Source of the DNA: Salinispirillum sp. LH 10-3-1
GTDB lineage: Bacteria > Pseudomonadota > Gammaproteobacteria > Pseudomonadales > Natronospirillaceae
Direction of reading: 5' to 3'
NCBI RefSeq assembly: GCF_030643825.1
Contig: NZ_CP101717.1
Span: 1,240,001 to 1,304,000, forward strand
Length of the DNA stretch: 64,000 nucleotides
Shown piece by piece: positions 55,262-64,000 of the stretch. Position 1 is the stretch's first letter; every line of letters begins with the position of its first letter. The translations under genes and the position numbers were made by a program. The notes under the pieces are model-generated. The model ran no database searches, was not told where the DNA came from, and worked only from the letters and a program-made list of their open reading frames with translations.

Positions 55262-55834
55262 GTGGCTGAACCAGTAATGACCGAGACCGCGATGGCCGCG
55301 GTCGAAACCGCAGTGAAAGAATGGCTGGAGCAGGTTGTACTCGGCCTGAATCTATGCCCCTTTGCACACAAACCCTACCGCAATGGTTTGGTGCGCGTTG
55401 TCATTGACCCGGCACAAACGGAAGATGAAGCCTTAGCCAGTTTGGTGGCTGAAGTTGGACGGCTGGATGGTACACCAGCCATCAAACTGGATACGACGCT
55501 ACTGGTCTTTCCATTGCTGTGGCCGGACTTCCTCGACTACAACGACTTCCTTGATGTTGCAGATGCATGCTTAGAGTCGCTTGAGCGCTTGGACCACTAT
55601 CAAATCGCCAGCTTCCATCCACACTATCAGTTTGGTGGGACCGAGTCGGATGATGCGGAGAACCTAACCAATCGAGCTCCTTTCCCCATTTTGCATTTAT
55701 TGCGGGAAGACAGTGTCGCGTTAGCGGTGGCGCGTCATGGTGATTCCGCCTCGATTCCCGAAGCAAACATTGCGCGTGTACAAGCGCTGACCGCACCAGA
55801 ACGTCAGCAGTATTTTCCTTGGTTGGTAACGTAA
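55262..55834 (+). CDS. DUF1415 family protein
   Basis: This protein of about 190 aa shows the family core: VLGLNLCPFAHKP, VFPLLWPDFLDYNDFLD and FHPHYQFGGTE. It is cytoplasmic and of unknown function. The start is one of two GTGs; GAGG at 55253-55256 has 5-nt spacing to the GTG at 55262 (the other is 55256). It is 7 nt from the trhA stop, so it is likely co-transcribed with trhA. Confidence 0.85.
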   Translation: MAEPVMTETAMAAVETAVKEWLEQVVLGLNLCPFAHKPYRNGLVRVVIDPAQTEDEALASLVAEVGRLDGTPAIKLDTTLLVFPLLWPDFLDYNDFLDVADACLESLERLDHYQIASFHPHYQFGGTESDDAENLTNRAPFPILHLLREDSVALAVARHGDSASIPEANIARVQALTAPERQQYFPWLVT

Positions 55835-55935
55835 ATTAACCGACCAAGCTGAGCCTTGGGCTATCTCTGGCCCGCCTAAATTTTGCTATGATCAGACCAC
55901 TATAGTTTGCTCCCTTTACTTTTGAGGATACGCCC

Positions 55936-57252
55936 GTGCGCCTAAACATGACGCGTCGTCAATTAATTCGTCGAATTTCCTATGCTTCATTGGGGTTGAG
56001 TACGCCGCTGTGGTTGTCAGGTTGCGCGATTGACCCCATCACCGGCAAGCCAACACTGATGTTACTGAGCCGCGAAGATGAAATTGCGATCGATCGTCAA
56101 CAAACACCGCATCAATTTTCAGCCGACTATGGCATCACTACAGATGCTGCTTTAAATCGTTATGTGGCGGAACTCGGTGGGTCGATCAGTAGCCTCTCAC
56201 ACCGCGCTGATATGCCTTACAACTTTCAAGTGGTGAACGCCAACTATGTAAATGCGTATGCCTTTCCCGGCGGCAGTATTGCGGTGACACGAGGTATCTT
56301 GCTGGAGCTGCAGAACGAGGCGGAATTGGCCGCGCTGTTGGGCCATGAGATAGGCCACGTCACTGCCCGTCATGCTGGTGCACGTATGACGCAAGGCATG
56401 TTGGCCCAAGCCGCCGTAGGGACGGCCGTTGCAGGCTTGGGTGAATCCACGCTTGGCGGTGCTGTGGGTATGGTTGGCCAAATAGGTGCTGGCGCACTGT
56501 TGGCGCGGTACAGTCGAGACAATGAGCGGCAGGCAGACCAGCTGGGCACGGACTACATGGCCCTGGCAAACCAGAATCCCGAAGGCATGGTCGGGTTGAT
56601 GAATATGTTGCGTTCGTTGTCAGACCGTAAGCCAAACGCCATCGAGCTGATGTTCTCCAGTCACCCCATGAGCGACGAACGCTATCGCAATGTGCAACAA
56701 CAGGTGAGCGGATTCAGTGCGAACCAGCGTGGCCGCGATGTAGGCCGTGAGCGGTATATGGACCAAACCGCGCGACTCCGAGCCATGAAGCCGGCCATCG
56801 AAGCAATGCAAGAAGGTGAACGGCTGTTAGCGCAGCGCAATCCGCAACAGGCGGAAGCCCGTTTGTTGGAGGCGGTACGTTTGGCCCCTAATGACTACAC
56901 AGGCCTCATGTTGGCCGGTAAGTTCTACTTGGTTCAGGATAAAGATCAAGAGGCCTTGCGGTATTTTGACCGCGCGCGGCAAGCTATGCCGGGTGAAGGG
57001 CAGGCGATGCAATATCGTGGTCTAGCTCACCTAGGACTGGAGCGTTACGACCGAGCGTTAGCGGATTTTCTGGCCTACGAGGAAGTGCTGCCGGGTAATC
57101 CCGGTACCGATTTCTTGGTGGGCTATTCGTACGAAAAATCCGGCTCTCGGCAAAATGCGGCGCAACGTTATCAGGCGTTTTTGCAAAAGGTGCAGCGGGG
57201 AGACCAGGCAGAGTATGCCTATGCGCGCCTTAAAGAGTGGGGTTACGTGTAG
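55936..57252 (+). CDS. M48 family metalloprotease lipoprotein with TPR repeats (BepA-like)
   Basis: This 438-aa protein starts with GTG (GAGGA 7 nt before). A lipobox LSGC (Cys30) follows an unusually basic leader, TRRQLIRR, that resembles a Tat motif. The M48 protease domain (about 50-260) has HEIGH (His137, Glu138, His141), LLGHEIGHVTARHAG around it and NERQAD for the third ligand. The C-terminal half has TPR-like repeats (about 290-430). This layout is that of BepA/YfgC-type periplasmic proteases working in outer-membrane quality control; E. coli BepA is not a lipoprotein. It is followed at once by repeat copy 2. Confidence 0.9.
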   Translation: MRLNMTRRQLIRRISYASLGLSTPLWLSGCAIDPITGKPTLMLLSREDEIAIDRQQTPHQFSADYGITTDAALNRYVAELGGSISSLSHRADMPYNFQVVNANYVNAYAFPGGSIAVTRGILLELQNEAELAALLGHEIGHVTARHAGARMTQGMLAQAAVGTAVAGLGESTLGGAVGMVGQIGAGALLARYSRDNERQADQLGTDYMALANQNPEGMVGLMNMLRSLSDRKPNAIELMFSSHPMSDERYRNVQQQVSGFSANQRGRDVGRERYMDQTARLRAMKPAIEAMQEGERLLAQRNPQQAEARLLEAVRLAPNDYTGLMLAGKFYLVQDKDQEALRYFDRARQAMPGEGQAMQYRGLAHLGLERYDRALADFLAYEEVLPGNPGTDFLVGYSYEKSGSRQNAAQRYQAFLQKVQRGDQAEYAYARLKEWGYV

Positions 57253-57262
57253 CGAGTAATAT

Positions 57263-57457
57263 GGGAGTATCTAAAAAAACCTCAGAGGCGAAAAGCTGGC
57301 TAGGCAAAAATGCCCGATAAAGCGCAGTTTACTAACTGTAAATATTCGCTTCGCTCACCCTTCGGGCCGACCTATGGCCGTTCTGGCAAGCCAGTGAACA
57401 TTTTGAGGACATTTTTAACAACGCCAGCTTGAGAAAAGGGGGTTATTAGATGCTCCC
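57263..57457. repeat. Interspersed palindromic element, copy 2 (long form)
   Basis: This 195-bp element lies 10 nt after the M48 protease stop. Its ends are GGGAGTATCTAA and, on the opposite strand, GGGAGCATCTAA (11 of 12 matched). Inner arms AAAAGCTGGCTAGGC and CGCCAGCTTGAG also pair, and GTTTAC-TAACT-GTAAAT sits in the left-centre. Relative to copy 1 at 19916-20055 it has about 55 extra bp, a GC-rich segment with TTCGCTCACCCTTCGGGCC that is REP-like. It also sits between convergent genes and abuts the terminator at 57463. Confidence 0.85.
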
Positions 57458-57462
57458 ATAAG

Positions 57463-57489
57463 GGCGCTAACCCGCAAAGGGTTAGCGCC
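57463..57489. terminator. Intrinsic terminator at the end of aceF
   Basis: An 11-bp perfect stem GGCGCTAACCC/GGGTTAGCGCC (57463-57473 with 57479-57489) has a 5-nt loop. It is followed by TTCTTAG on plus and CTTATGG on minus, so it is stable but without a long U run. It lies 11 nt beyond the aceF stop. Confidence 0.7.
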
Positions 57490-57500
57490 TTCTTAGCCTG

Positions 57501-59126
57501 TTACAACAGGATACGACGTAAGTCAGTCAAAGCTTCACACACATAGGTGGTGAATTTGGCTGCGTCTGCACCGTTTACTGCACGGTGGTCGTACGACAAC
57601 GACAGCGGCGTGAAGGTACGAGGTACGAACTCCTTGCCGGTCCAGAACGGTTTCACCTGATTCTTAGATACACCCAGAATCGCCACTTCCGGCGCATTGA
57701 CGATCGGCGTAAACGCCGTGCCGCCCAAACCACCCAAGCTGGAGATGGTGAAACATCCGCCTTGCATCTCATTGCTCTTGATCTGGCCTTTACGGCCACG
57801 TTGAGCAAAGTCGATGATCTCTTCAGCGATCTGCCAGATAGACTTCTTGTCCGCGTCCTTGATAACAGGAACGATCAGGCCATTCGGCGTGTCGACTGCA
57901 ATACCGATGTTCACGTAATGCTTTTGCACGATGTGCTTGCCATCAGCCATCAGCGAAACGTTGAAGTTCGGGAACTCATGCAAGGCCGCCGCACAGGCTT
58001 TCACCAGGAACGCCAGCGGAGAAATTTTCACGCCACGCTTTTCCATTTGTGGTTTCAGCGAGTTGCGGAAGCTTTCTAAGTCGGTCACGTCTGCTTCGTC
58101 AAACTGCGTGACGTGGGGAATATTCAACCAATTACGCGCCATATTGGCGGCAGTCAGCTGTTGAATACGACCCATTTCTTTGACTTCGATGGAGCCGAAC
58201 TTGCTGAAATCCTGATCCGGCACAGCAGGAATCCCCGCACCCGCAGACACACGCTCTGGCTCACGCATTTTCTTCTTCACGAAGGCCGTCAGGTCTTCTT
58301 TCAGAATGCGCTCGCGAGGACCGCTGCCACGTACCTGTGCCAGGTCAACACCCAGTTCACGGGCCAGCAAGCGAACCGCCGGGCCAGCGTGTACAGGCTT
58401 CGAAGGCCGTATCAGTTCATCGTCGTCGCCGGTAACAATCGCCGGTGCGTGTACTTTCTTCGCCGCCGCAGGCACTTCGGGTTCAGCGGCTTTTTCCGCT
58501 TTTTCCGGTGCTGCTGGCTTGGATTCCGCCGGGGCAGAGCCGCCCGCTGCACGGATCTCAATCAATTGATCACCGAGGCTTACGCTGTCGCCCACTTTGA
58601 CCTTAACAGAAACCACTTCGCCGCCTTCTGGGGCAGGGACTTCCATTGAGGCTTTGTCGGTTTCCAGCGTCACGATGGCGTCGTCGGCAGCAATGATGTC
58701 GCCCACGCTGACGTGTACTTCAATGATCTCAACCGCTTCGGTCGTACCGATATCGGGCACTTCGATGGGCTTCACCGCACCACTGGCTGCTGGAGCCTCT
58801 GGTGCCGCTTCAGCTTTCTCTGCGGATTTCTGTGCCGGGGCCGTAGACGCATTGTCAGAGTCTGAACTGGCGTTTCCTGCTTCCGCCTTTTCTACTTCTA
58901 AATAGAGGATCTCGTCGCCTTCGCCAATTTCATCGCCTTCGGCAATTTTCAGCTTGGTGACTTTACCGGCCATAGGGGCCGGTACATCCATCGAGGCCTT
59001 GTCTGTTTCTAATACAATCAGTGTATCGTCTTCGGCGATCACGTCGCCGACTTTCACACTTACCTCAACCACGGTGACCTTGTCGCTGGTACCGATGTCG
59101 GGGACTTTAATAATTTCAGTCGCCAT
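57501..59126 (-). CDS. aceF: Pyruvate dehydrogenase E2 (dihydrolipoamide acetyltransferase)
   Basis: This 541-aa protein has two lipoyl domains (Lys43 and Lys158 in ETDKAS motifs), Ala/Pro/Glu-rich linkers, a subunit-binding domain (GPAVRLLARELGVDL, about 250-290) and the C-terminal catalytic domain. The active-site motif reads DHRAVNG with His514, where Asn518 takes the place of the Asp common in E. coli; I recall the same substitution in the Azotobacter enzyme. E. coli AceF has three lipoyl domains, so two is a shorter version. AAGGAG precedes the ATG at 59126. It lies 44 nt after aceE, in one operon. Confidence 0.96.
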   Translation of the reverse strand: MATEIIKVPDIGTSDKVTVVEVSVKVGDVIAEDDTLIVLETDKASMDVPAPMAGKVTKLKIAEGDEIGEGDEILYLEVEKAEAGNASSDSDNASTAPAQKSAEKAEAAPEAPAASGAVKPIEVPDIGTTEAVEIIEVHVSVGDIIAADDAIVTLETDKASMEVPAPEGGEVVSVKVKVGDSVSLGDQLIEIRAAGGSAPAESKPAAPEKAEKAAEPEVPAAAKKVHAPAIVTGDDDELIRPSKPVHAGPAVRLLARELGVDLAQVRGSGPRERILKEDLTAFVKKKMREPERVSAGAGIPAVPDQDFSKFGSIEVKEMGRIQQLTAANMARNWLNIPHVTQFDEADVTDLESFRNSLKPQMEKRGVKISPLAFLVKACAAALHEFPNFNVSLMADGKHIVQKHYVNIGIAVDTPNGLIVPVIKDADKKSIWQIAEEIIDFAQRGRKGQIKSNEMQGGCFTISSLGGLGGTAFTPIVNAPEVAILGVSKNQVKPFWTGKEFVPRTFTPLSLSYDHRAVNGADAAKFTTYVCEALTDLRRILL

Positions 59127-59170
59127 AAAAGCTCCTTAGCTGATGGTCCGCGGTGCGGACCGCCAGAGAG

Positions 59171-61828
59171 TTAAACTGTCACTGGGTTAGGCTTGTCTGT
59201 GTCCAGACCAAACTGCTTGATTGCTTTGGTCACATCGGCGGCGGGAATAACGCCATCGTCGGCCAGCGCTTTCAATGCGGCAACCGTGACCCAGTAGCGA
59301 TCCACTTCAAAGAAGTGGCGCAGTTTCTTACGGCTGTCGCTGCGGCCAAAGCCATCAGCACCCAACACGGTGTAGCTGCCTGGTACCCATGAACGGATCT
59401 GATTCGCATAGTTCTTCATGTAGTCAGAAGAGGCGATAACAGGGCCTTTACGGCCTTTCAGTGCCTTGGTGACATAGGCTTCCTGTGCGGCCGCTTCCGG
59501 ATGCAGTAGGTTCTGGCGATCCACCGCCAAACCGTCGCGTGTCAGCTCGTTGTAACTGGTCACAGCCCAGACATCCGCGCTGACGCCGAAGTCGTCTTTC
59601 AGGATCTTCGCGGCGGCGCGTACTTCATTCAGAATGGAGCCACTGCCCAACAGTTGAACGGCTTTCTTGGCCTTGCCTACATTGTCTTCCAGCAAATACA
59701 TGCCGCGCACGATGCCTTCTTCGGCACCTTTAGGCATTTCAGGATGCTGGTAGTTTTCGTTCAGCGTGGTCAGGTAATAGAACACGTTCTCCTGCTCGGT
59801 GACCATGCGACGCATACCGTCCTGCACAATAACCGCCACTTCGTAAGAGTAGGTGGCGTCATAGGTTACACAGTTCGGGATGGTGCCTGCCAAAATGTGG
59901 CTGTGGCCATCTTGGTGCTGCAAGCCTTCACCGTTCAGGGTCGTCCGGCCGGATGTGCCGCCGATCAAGAAACCGCGTGCCTGCATATCACCCGCTGCCC
60001 ACGCCAAGTCGCCAATACGCTGGAAACCGAACATGGAGTAGTAGATATAAAATGGCACCAGAGTCAGGTTGTTGGTGCTGTAAGACGTTGCCGCCGCCAT
60101 CCACGAGCTGAAGGCACCGGCTTCGTTGATGCCTTCTTGCAGAATCTGACCGGTCTTGTCTTCTTTGTACCACATGACCTGGCTCTTATCCTGCGGGACA
60201 TAGAGCTGTCCTGAAGCAGAATAGATACCCACCTGACGGAACATGCCTTCCATACCGAAGGTACGGGCTTCGTCGGGTACGATGGGCACAATGTGCTCGC
60301 CGATGTCTTTGTCTTTCGCCAAAGTACCGAGCATGCGCACCAGTGCCATGGTGGTAGAAATTTCGCGCTTGCCGGTGTCTTTCAGCAGTGCTTCAAACGA
60401 CTCCAATGAGGGAACGTTTGGCGTTTGGTCCGCATTAGGACGGCGCTGTGGCAGGTAGCCGCCCAGCGACAGACGACGCTTCTTCATGTATTGCAGTTCC
60501 GGTGCATTTTCGTCTGGACGGAAGAAGGGGATCTTGCCCGCTTCAAGGTCTGCGTCACTGACGGGAACGCCACAACGGTCACGGAATACTTTCAGGTCTT
60601 CTACGTCCAGCTTCTTCAGCTGGTGCGTCGCATTCTGCGCTTCACCGGCTGCTACACCGTAACCTTTAACAGTGTGGGCCAGAATAACCGTAGGCTGATC
60701 GGTGTGTTCAGCGGCCTGTTTGTAGGCACTGTAGACTTTGTATGGGTCATGGCCGCCACGCGCGAGGTGATAAATCTCGTCGTCGGTCATGTCCTTAACC
60801 AGTTCTGCGGTCTCAGGGTAACGACCGAAGAAGTGTTCACGCGTGTAAGCACCGCCGTGAGCTTTATAAGCCTGCATTTCGCCGTCGACCACTTCGTCCA
60901 TGCGCTTTTGCAGCATGCCCGACTTGTCGCGCGCCAGCAGTTTGTCCCAAGCGCCGCCCCACAATACTTTAATCACGTTCCAACCAGCGCCACGGAACAC
61001 ACCTTCCAGTTCCTGGATGATTTTGCCGTTACCACGTACCGGGCCGTCGAGGCGCTGCAGGTTACAGTTGATGACAAAATTCAGGTTGTTCAGCTTTTCG
61101 CGTGCAGCCAAGGAGATGGCGCCCAGGCTTTCTGGCTCGTCACACTCGCCATCGCCCAAGAAGGCCCATACCTGACGGCCGGGTTTGATCTTGCCGCGGT
61201 TTTCCAAGTAACGCATAACGTGCGCTTGGTAAATCGCTTGAATAGGGCCCAGACCCATAGAAACGGTCGGGAACTGCCAGTATTCCGGCATCAACCAAGG
61301 GTGGGGGTAAGAAGAAAGACCCTTGCCATCCACTTCGCGACGGAAGTTGTCGAGTTGGTCTTCGGTTAAGCGACCTTCAATGAAAGAGCGCGCATAAATA
61401 CCAGGAGAAATGTGGCCCTGGTAGTAGATTAGGTCGCCGCCAAACTCGTCGTTCGGAGCGCGCCAGAAATGGTTAAAACCGATGTCGTAGAGCAAAGCTG
61501 ACGACTGGAAAGAAGAAATGTGACCACCGAGATCATCGCCGGACTTGTTGGCTCGCACCACCATCGCGACTGCGTTCCAGTTGATGTAGCCCTGGATCTT
61601 GCGTTCCATTTCTAAGTCGCCGGGGAACCGCGCTTCGTCGGTGACCGGGATGGTGTTGCGAAATGGCGTGTTGATCGCGAAGGGTACGTCGGACCGGGAT
61701 GTGTTGGACACCTCATTGGAGAGTTGTTTCAACAGATACTGGGCACGATCCGGGCCTTCATGACGAACAACAGATGCTAACGCATCAAGCCATTCCTGCG
61801 TTTCAATAGGATCAATATCTCGTTCCAT
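59171..61828 (-). CDS. aceE: Pyruvate dehydrogenase E1, homodimeric type
   Basis: This 885-aa protein (E. coli 887) decarboxylates pyruvate using thiamine diphosphate and passes the acetyl group to AceF. The thiamine motif is GDGECDEPES followed by the NLQRLDGPV segment about 30 residues later. Other family segments are TPFRNTIPV near the start and HILAGTIPNC in the transketolase-like domain. No E3 (lpd) gene follows in the window. The start ATG at 61828 follows AGCGGAAT. The leader between pykA and aceE has two hairpins (see 61873 and 61937). Confidence 0.97.
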   Translation of the reverse strand: MERDIDPIETQEWLDALASVVRHEGPDRAQYLLKQLSNEVSNTSRSDVPFAINTPFRNTIPVTDEARFPGDLEMERKIQGYINWNAVAMVVRANKSGDDLGGHISSFQSSALLYDIGFNHFWRAPNDEFGGDLIYYQGHISPGIYARSFIEGRLTEDQLDNFRREVDGKGLSSYPHPWLMPEYWQFPTVSMGLGPIQAIYQAHVMRYLENRGKIKPGRQVWAFLGDGECDEPESLGAISLAAREKLNNLNFVINCNLQRLDGPVRGNGKIIQELEGVFRGAGWNVIKVLWGGAWDKLLARDKSGMLQKRMDEVVDGEMQAYKAHGGAYTREHFFGRYPETAELVKDMTDDEIYHLARGGHDPYKVYSAYKQAAEHTDQPTVILAHTVKGYGVAAGEAQNATHQLKKLDVEDLKVFRDRCGVPVSDADLEAGKIPFFRPDENAPELQYMKKRRLSLGGYLPQRRPNADQTPNVPSLESFEALLKDTGKREISTTMALVRMLGTLAKDKDIGEHIVPIVPDEARTFGMEGMFRQVGIYSASGQLYVPQDKSQVMWYKEDKTGQILQEGINEAGAFSSWMAAATSYSTNNLTLVPFYIYYSMFGFQRIGDLAWAAGDMQARGFLIGGTSGRTTLNGEGLQHQDGHSHILAGTIPNCVTYDATYSYEVAVIVQDGMRRMVTEQENVFYYLTTLNENYQHPEMPKGAEEGIVRGMYLLEDNVGKAKKAVQLLGSGSILNEVRAAAKILKDDFGVSADVWAVTSYNELTRDGLAVDRQNLLHPEAAAQEAYVTKALKGRKGPVIASSDYMKNYANQIRSWVPGSYTVLGADGFGRSDSRKKLRHFFEVDRYWVTVAALKALADDGVIPAADVTKAIKQFGLDTDKPNPVTV

Positions 61829-61872
61829 ATTCCGCTTAACCTCGTCGTTGGCGGGGTTCTAAAACCATTTAT

Positions 61873-61902
61873 GGCCGAGCACAAAATTAATCATGTTCGG
61901 CC
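61873..61902 (-). terminator. Hairpin in the pykA-aceE gap (aceE leader or weak terminator)
   Basis: On the minus strand GGCCGAACA pairs with TGCTCGGCC (9 bp with one G-U) around a 12-nt loop. The sequence after it (ATAAATGGTTTTAG) is only partly U-rich. It could end pykA transcripts or fold within an aceE leader. Confidence 0.45.
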
Positions 61903-61936
61903 GCAGTAAAATTGGCAGTCAGTTCTGTGAGTCCTG

Positions 61937-61962
61937 CAAGGCACATTCACTGACGTGCCTTG
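61937..61962. other. 8-bp hairpin after pykA
   Basis: CAAGGCAC/GTGCCTTG (61937-61944 with 61955-61962) with a 10-nt loop lies 17 nt after the pykA stop. On the minus strand it is not followed by T residues; on plus it is followed by a looser T-rich tract. Confidence 0.4.
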
Positions 61963-61979
61963 GAGTCTAGTTGTTATTT

Positions 61980-63425
61980 TTACAGAATGTTACCAACGCT
62001 CACGATCTTCATGCGGTTTGTGCCACCGTGTACGCCTAAATGATCGCCTTTAGAGATGATCACGAGGTCGCCATCGGTCACGACACCGCGTTTCTTGAGT
62101 TCGTTCACCGCCAAGTGATTCACTTGGTCGGGGGCCACACTGGTTACGTCTAAGAACAGCGGCTCTACACCGCGGTACAGCGTAACCTTGCGCGCCGTAT
62201 CAATGTGGCGCGTCATGGCGAAAATAGGTATACCAGAGCTGATGCGTGACATCCACAATGGTGTAGAACCGGATTCGGTCACACACACAATGGCCTTGAC
62301 ACCTTTCAGGTGGTTCGCTGCGTACATGGTCGACATCGCAATGGCTTCGTCCACGTGCTTGAACTCCAAGTCAAGACGGTGGCGCGAGCGGGTCGCTTTG
62401 CGGTGCTTCTCGGCACCCAAGCACACGCTGACCATGGTGTTAACCGTTTCAATCGGGTAATCACCCGCCGCTGTTTCAGCGGAACACATGACGGCGTCAG
62501 TGCCGTCCAGTACCGCGTTCGCAACGTCGAACACTTCAGCTCGTGTTGGGAACGGGTTAGTAATCATCGACTCCATCATCTGTGTCGCGGTAATGACCAC
62601 GCGGTCCAATTCACGAGCACGCGAGATCAAATGCTTCTGTACGCCGATCAATTGCGCGTCACCAATCTCAACGCCCAAGTCGCCGCGTGCGACCATGACA
62701 CCGTCGGACGCCAAAATGATGCCGTCGAGTACAGCATGGTCATTGACCGCTTCCGCACGCTCAACCTTAGCAATCAACTGCGCGTTCGAACCTGCAGCGG
62801 TTAACAGCTCGCGAGCTTCGATCATGTCTTCCGCGCTGCGCGGGAATGATACGGCGATGTAGTCCACACCAATCGCCGCAGCGGTCTTGATGTCAGCAAT
62901 GTCTTTTTCGGTCAGCGCCTTGGCACTCAGACCGCCACCCAGTTTATTGATGCCCTTGTTGTTAGACAGCGGGCCACCCTGAGTGACTTTGGTAAATACT
63001 TTGTTGCCTTCAACACGCGTGACTTCCAGTAGTACCCGGCCGTCGTCGAGCAGATAAATGTCTCCCGGTGCTGAATCTTCTGCCAATGCAGGATAGTCGA
63101 TACCTACTTTGGTCTCGTCGCCCATGTCTTTCGGCAGATCCAAATCGAGCAGGAATTCCTGACCGGTCTTCACCATGATCTTGCCGTCTTTAAAGCGGGC
63201 AATGCGTATCTTTGGACCCTGCAAGTCACCTAGGATGCCGACAAAACGATTATGCTTGGCGGCCAGTTCACGCACCATGTCGGCACGTTGCTTATGGTCT
63301 TCCGGGCTGCCGTGGGAGAAGTTCAGGCGCACGACGTTGGCACCCGCAAGAATCAACTTTTCCAGCATGTCCGGTTTATCCGTTGCCGGACCCAGGGTGG
63401 TTACGATTTTGGTTCTACGCATCAT
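61980..63425 (-). CDS. pykA: Pyruvate kinase, PykA type
   Basis: This 481-aa protein converts phosphoenolpyruvate and ADP to pyruvate and ATP. It agrees with E. coli PykA (480 aa) rather than Pyk[17 protein letters not shown] at the start, [48 protein letters not shown] and [11 protein letters not shown] (the catalytic/binding core). PykA enzymes are usually AMP-activated. Two ATGs (63425 and 63422) are adjacent and equivalent. It sits between aceE and gap in the same direction. Confidence 0.96.
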   Translation of the reverse strand: MMRRTKIVTTLGPATDKPDMLEKLILAGANVVRLNFSHGSPEDHKQRADMVRELAAKHNRFVGILGDLQGPKIRIARFKDGKIMVKTGQEFLLDLDLPKDMGDETKVGIDYPALAEDSAPGDIYLLDDGRVLLEVTRVEGNKVFTKVTQGGPLSNNKGINKLGGGLSAKALTEKDIADIKTAAAIGVDYIAVSFPRSAEDMIEARELLTAAGSNAQLIAKVERAEAVNDHAVLDGIILASDGVMVARGDLGVEIGDAQLIGVQKHLISRARELDRVVITATQMMESMITNPFPTRAEVFDVANAVLDGTDAVMCSAETAAGDYPIETVNTMVSVCLGAEKHRKATRSRHRLDLEFKHVDEAIAMSTMYAANHLKGVKAIVCVTESGSTPLWMSRISSGIPIFAMTRHIDTARKVTLYRGVEPLFLDVTSVAPDQVNHLAVNELKKRGVVTDGDLVIISKGDHLGVHGGTNRMKIVSVGNIL

Positions 63426-63570
63426 GATAAAGAAACTCGCTCTGTCATCTTACGATAAGGAGGTACTTCTGCTGCACAGCTGAACCGAAACCCGAGCTAG
63501 TCTATAGAAAAGTGGCTTGTTATATAAGCCGAAGACGGGGGTGATTCCGCGAGCCTCAGAAAAACACAAA

Positions 63571-63613
63571 TCAAAAAAAAGAAAAACCGACCTCTGTGAG
63601 GGAGGTCGGTTTC
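63571..63613 (-). terminator. Intrinsic terminator of gap (minus strand)
   Basis: An 11-bp stem AAACCGACCTC/GAGGTCGGTTT (63584-63594 with 63602-63612) is followed on the minus strand by a run of TTTTTCTTTTTTTT. It begins 7 nt past the gap stop. Confidence 0.95.
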
Positions 63614-63619
63614 GTTGTT

Positions 63620-64000
63620 TTACTTCGCTGTCATCAGAGCAAGTGCGCTGTCGAGCATCTTGTTCGAGAAGCCCCACTCGTTGTCATACCAAGACATGAC
63701 TTTAACGAGGCTACCCTGCACACGCGTTTGTGTAGCGTCGTAATTAGATGTGTAGGTGCTGTGGTTAAAGTCAATGCTTACTAACGGCTCTTCGTTCACC
63801 ATCATGGCTTCAGCCAAGGCGGGGTCTTTGGCGATTGCATCAGCAATAGCCTTGTTGACTTCAGCGGCGTCTTTCGGTGCTTTTTTAGCAATAAACGACA
63901 GATCCACCAACGACACGTTCACTGTCGGTACGCGTACGGCCATGCCATCGAACTTGCCTTTCAGCTCAGGAACGACCAAGCCTACCGCTGCAGCTGCACC
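63620..64000 (-). CDS. gap: Glyceraldehyde-3-phosphate dehydrogenase, C-terminal part (cut by window edge)
   Basis: The last 126 residues are present; the N-terminal NAD-binding domain and the catalytic Cys lie beyond position 64000. [29 protein letters not shown] and, near the end, [15 protein letters not shown] are the standard C-terminal GAPDH motifs. The enzyme oxidises glyceraldehyde-3-phosphate to 1,3-bisphosphoglycerate. Which paralogue (gapA or another) cannot be told from this part. It ends at TAA just before a strong terminator. Confidence 0.95.
   Translation of the reverse strand, partial: GAAAAVGLVVPELKGKFDGMAVRVPTVNVSLVDLSFIAKKAPKDAAEVNKAIADAIAKDPALAEAMMVNEEPLVSIDFNHSTYTSNYDATQTRVQGSLVKVMSWYDNEWGFSNKMLDSALALMTAK

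Noticed and set aside
60425-61369. A 314-codon open frame on the plus strand within aceE
   Set aside because: It is antisense to a certain gene, follows the GC pattern of the aceE codons, has no ribosome binding site and no recognisable domain.
61858-61872. Inverted repeat GGTT-TTAG-AACC before aceE as a PdhR operator
   Set aside because: It lacks the ATTGGTnnnACCAAT spacing and flanks of PdhR sites; no PdhR gene is seen next to aceE.

Overview
The window is chromosomal DNA of a gammaproteobacterium. Gene content points to the Oceanospirillales/Pseudomonadales side (something like Saccharospirillum or Reinekea), but no ribosomal RNA or other strong taxonomic marker is present, so the placement is an inference. 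Supporting genes are a FolX/FolM pterin pair, a Pseudomonas-type fpr/finR pair, an MksFEB condensin operon, a YbdG-type channel, recCBD and aceEF. No prophage, insertion sequence, CRISPR array or plasmid backbone was seen, and most genes are tightly packed core genes.

Layout. 1-150: the end of a tRNA-Val gene and a complete tRNA-Asp gene. 302-5665: a secreted DUF1566 protein, fadH, an unknown coiled-coil protein, a PLP enzyme and the ribosome-assembly GTPase ylqF. 5662-9318 (minus): folM, a probable structured small RNA, a sugar-efflux-type MFS transporter, ansA and a small unknown gene. 9423-12583: rmuC, a beta-hydroxyacid dehydrogenase, then folX and bcp on the minus strand. 12746-19909: the Mks (Wadjet-like) condensin operon mksF-mksE-mksB, followed by a MscS/YbdG channel. 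20057-26262: a membrane diguanylate cyclase diverging from an envelope cluster (TraF-like outer-membrane protein, lipoprotein, patatin lipoprotein). 26252-29563: the divergent pair metE/metR. 29565-31846: a chemoreceptor with a C-terminal sensor domain and a second DUF1566 protein. 32232-36620: rhlE, a bifunctional-nuclease-domain protein, a methyltransferase, and the divergent pair fpr/finR with a Fur-type box between them. 36625-44846: an EAL protein, an SppA-type protease fused to a barrel-like N-terminus, small unknowns, two hotdog-fold proteins and a second diguanylate cyclase. 44880-53811: recC-recB-recD as a translationally overlapping operon with an excellent LexA box just upstream. 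53885-57252: a lipoprotein, trhA, DUF1415 and an M48 lipoprotein protease. 57501-64000 (minus): aceF, aceE, pykA and the end of gap, i.e. lower glycolysis into acetyl-CoA.

How the genes work together. FolX and FolM are two successive enzymes of tetrahydromonapterin synthesis. RecBCD, RmuC and Mks handle DNA ends and chromosome structure. Two diguanylate cyclases and one EAL phosphodiesterase bear on c-di-GMP. The aceE/aceF/pykA/gap group carries carbon from glyceraldehyde-3-phosphate to acetyl-CoA.

Most notable non-genic signals: (1) a LexA box (44847-44866) in front of recCBD; (2) a palindromic interspersed repeat in two copies (19916-20055 and 57263-57457), each directly after a stop codon between convergent genes; (3) a multi-hairpin small-RNA candidate (6408-6552, minus); (4) a Fur box between fpr and finR.
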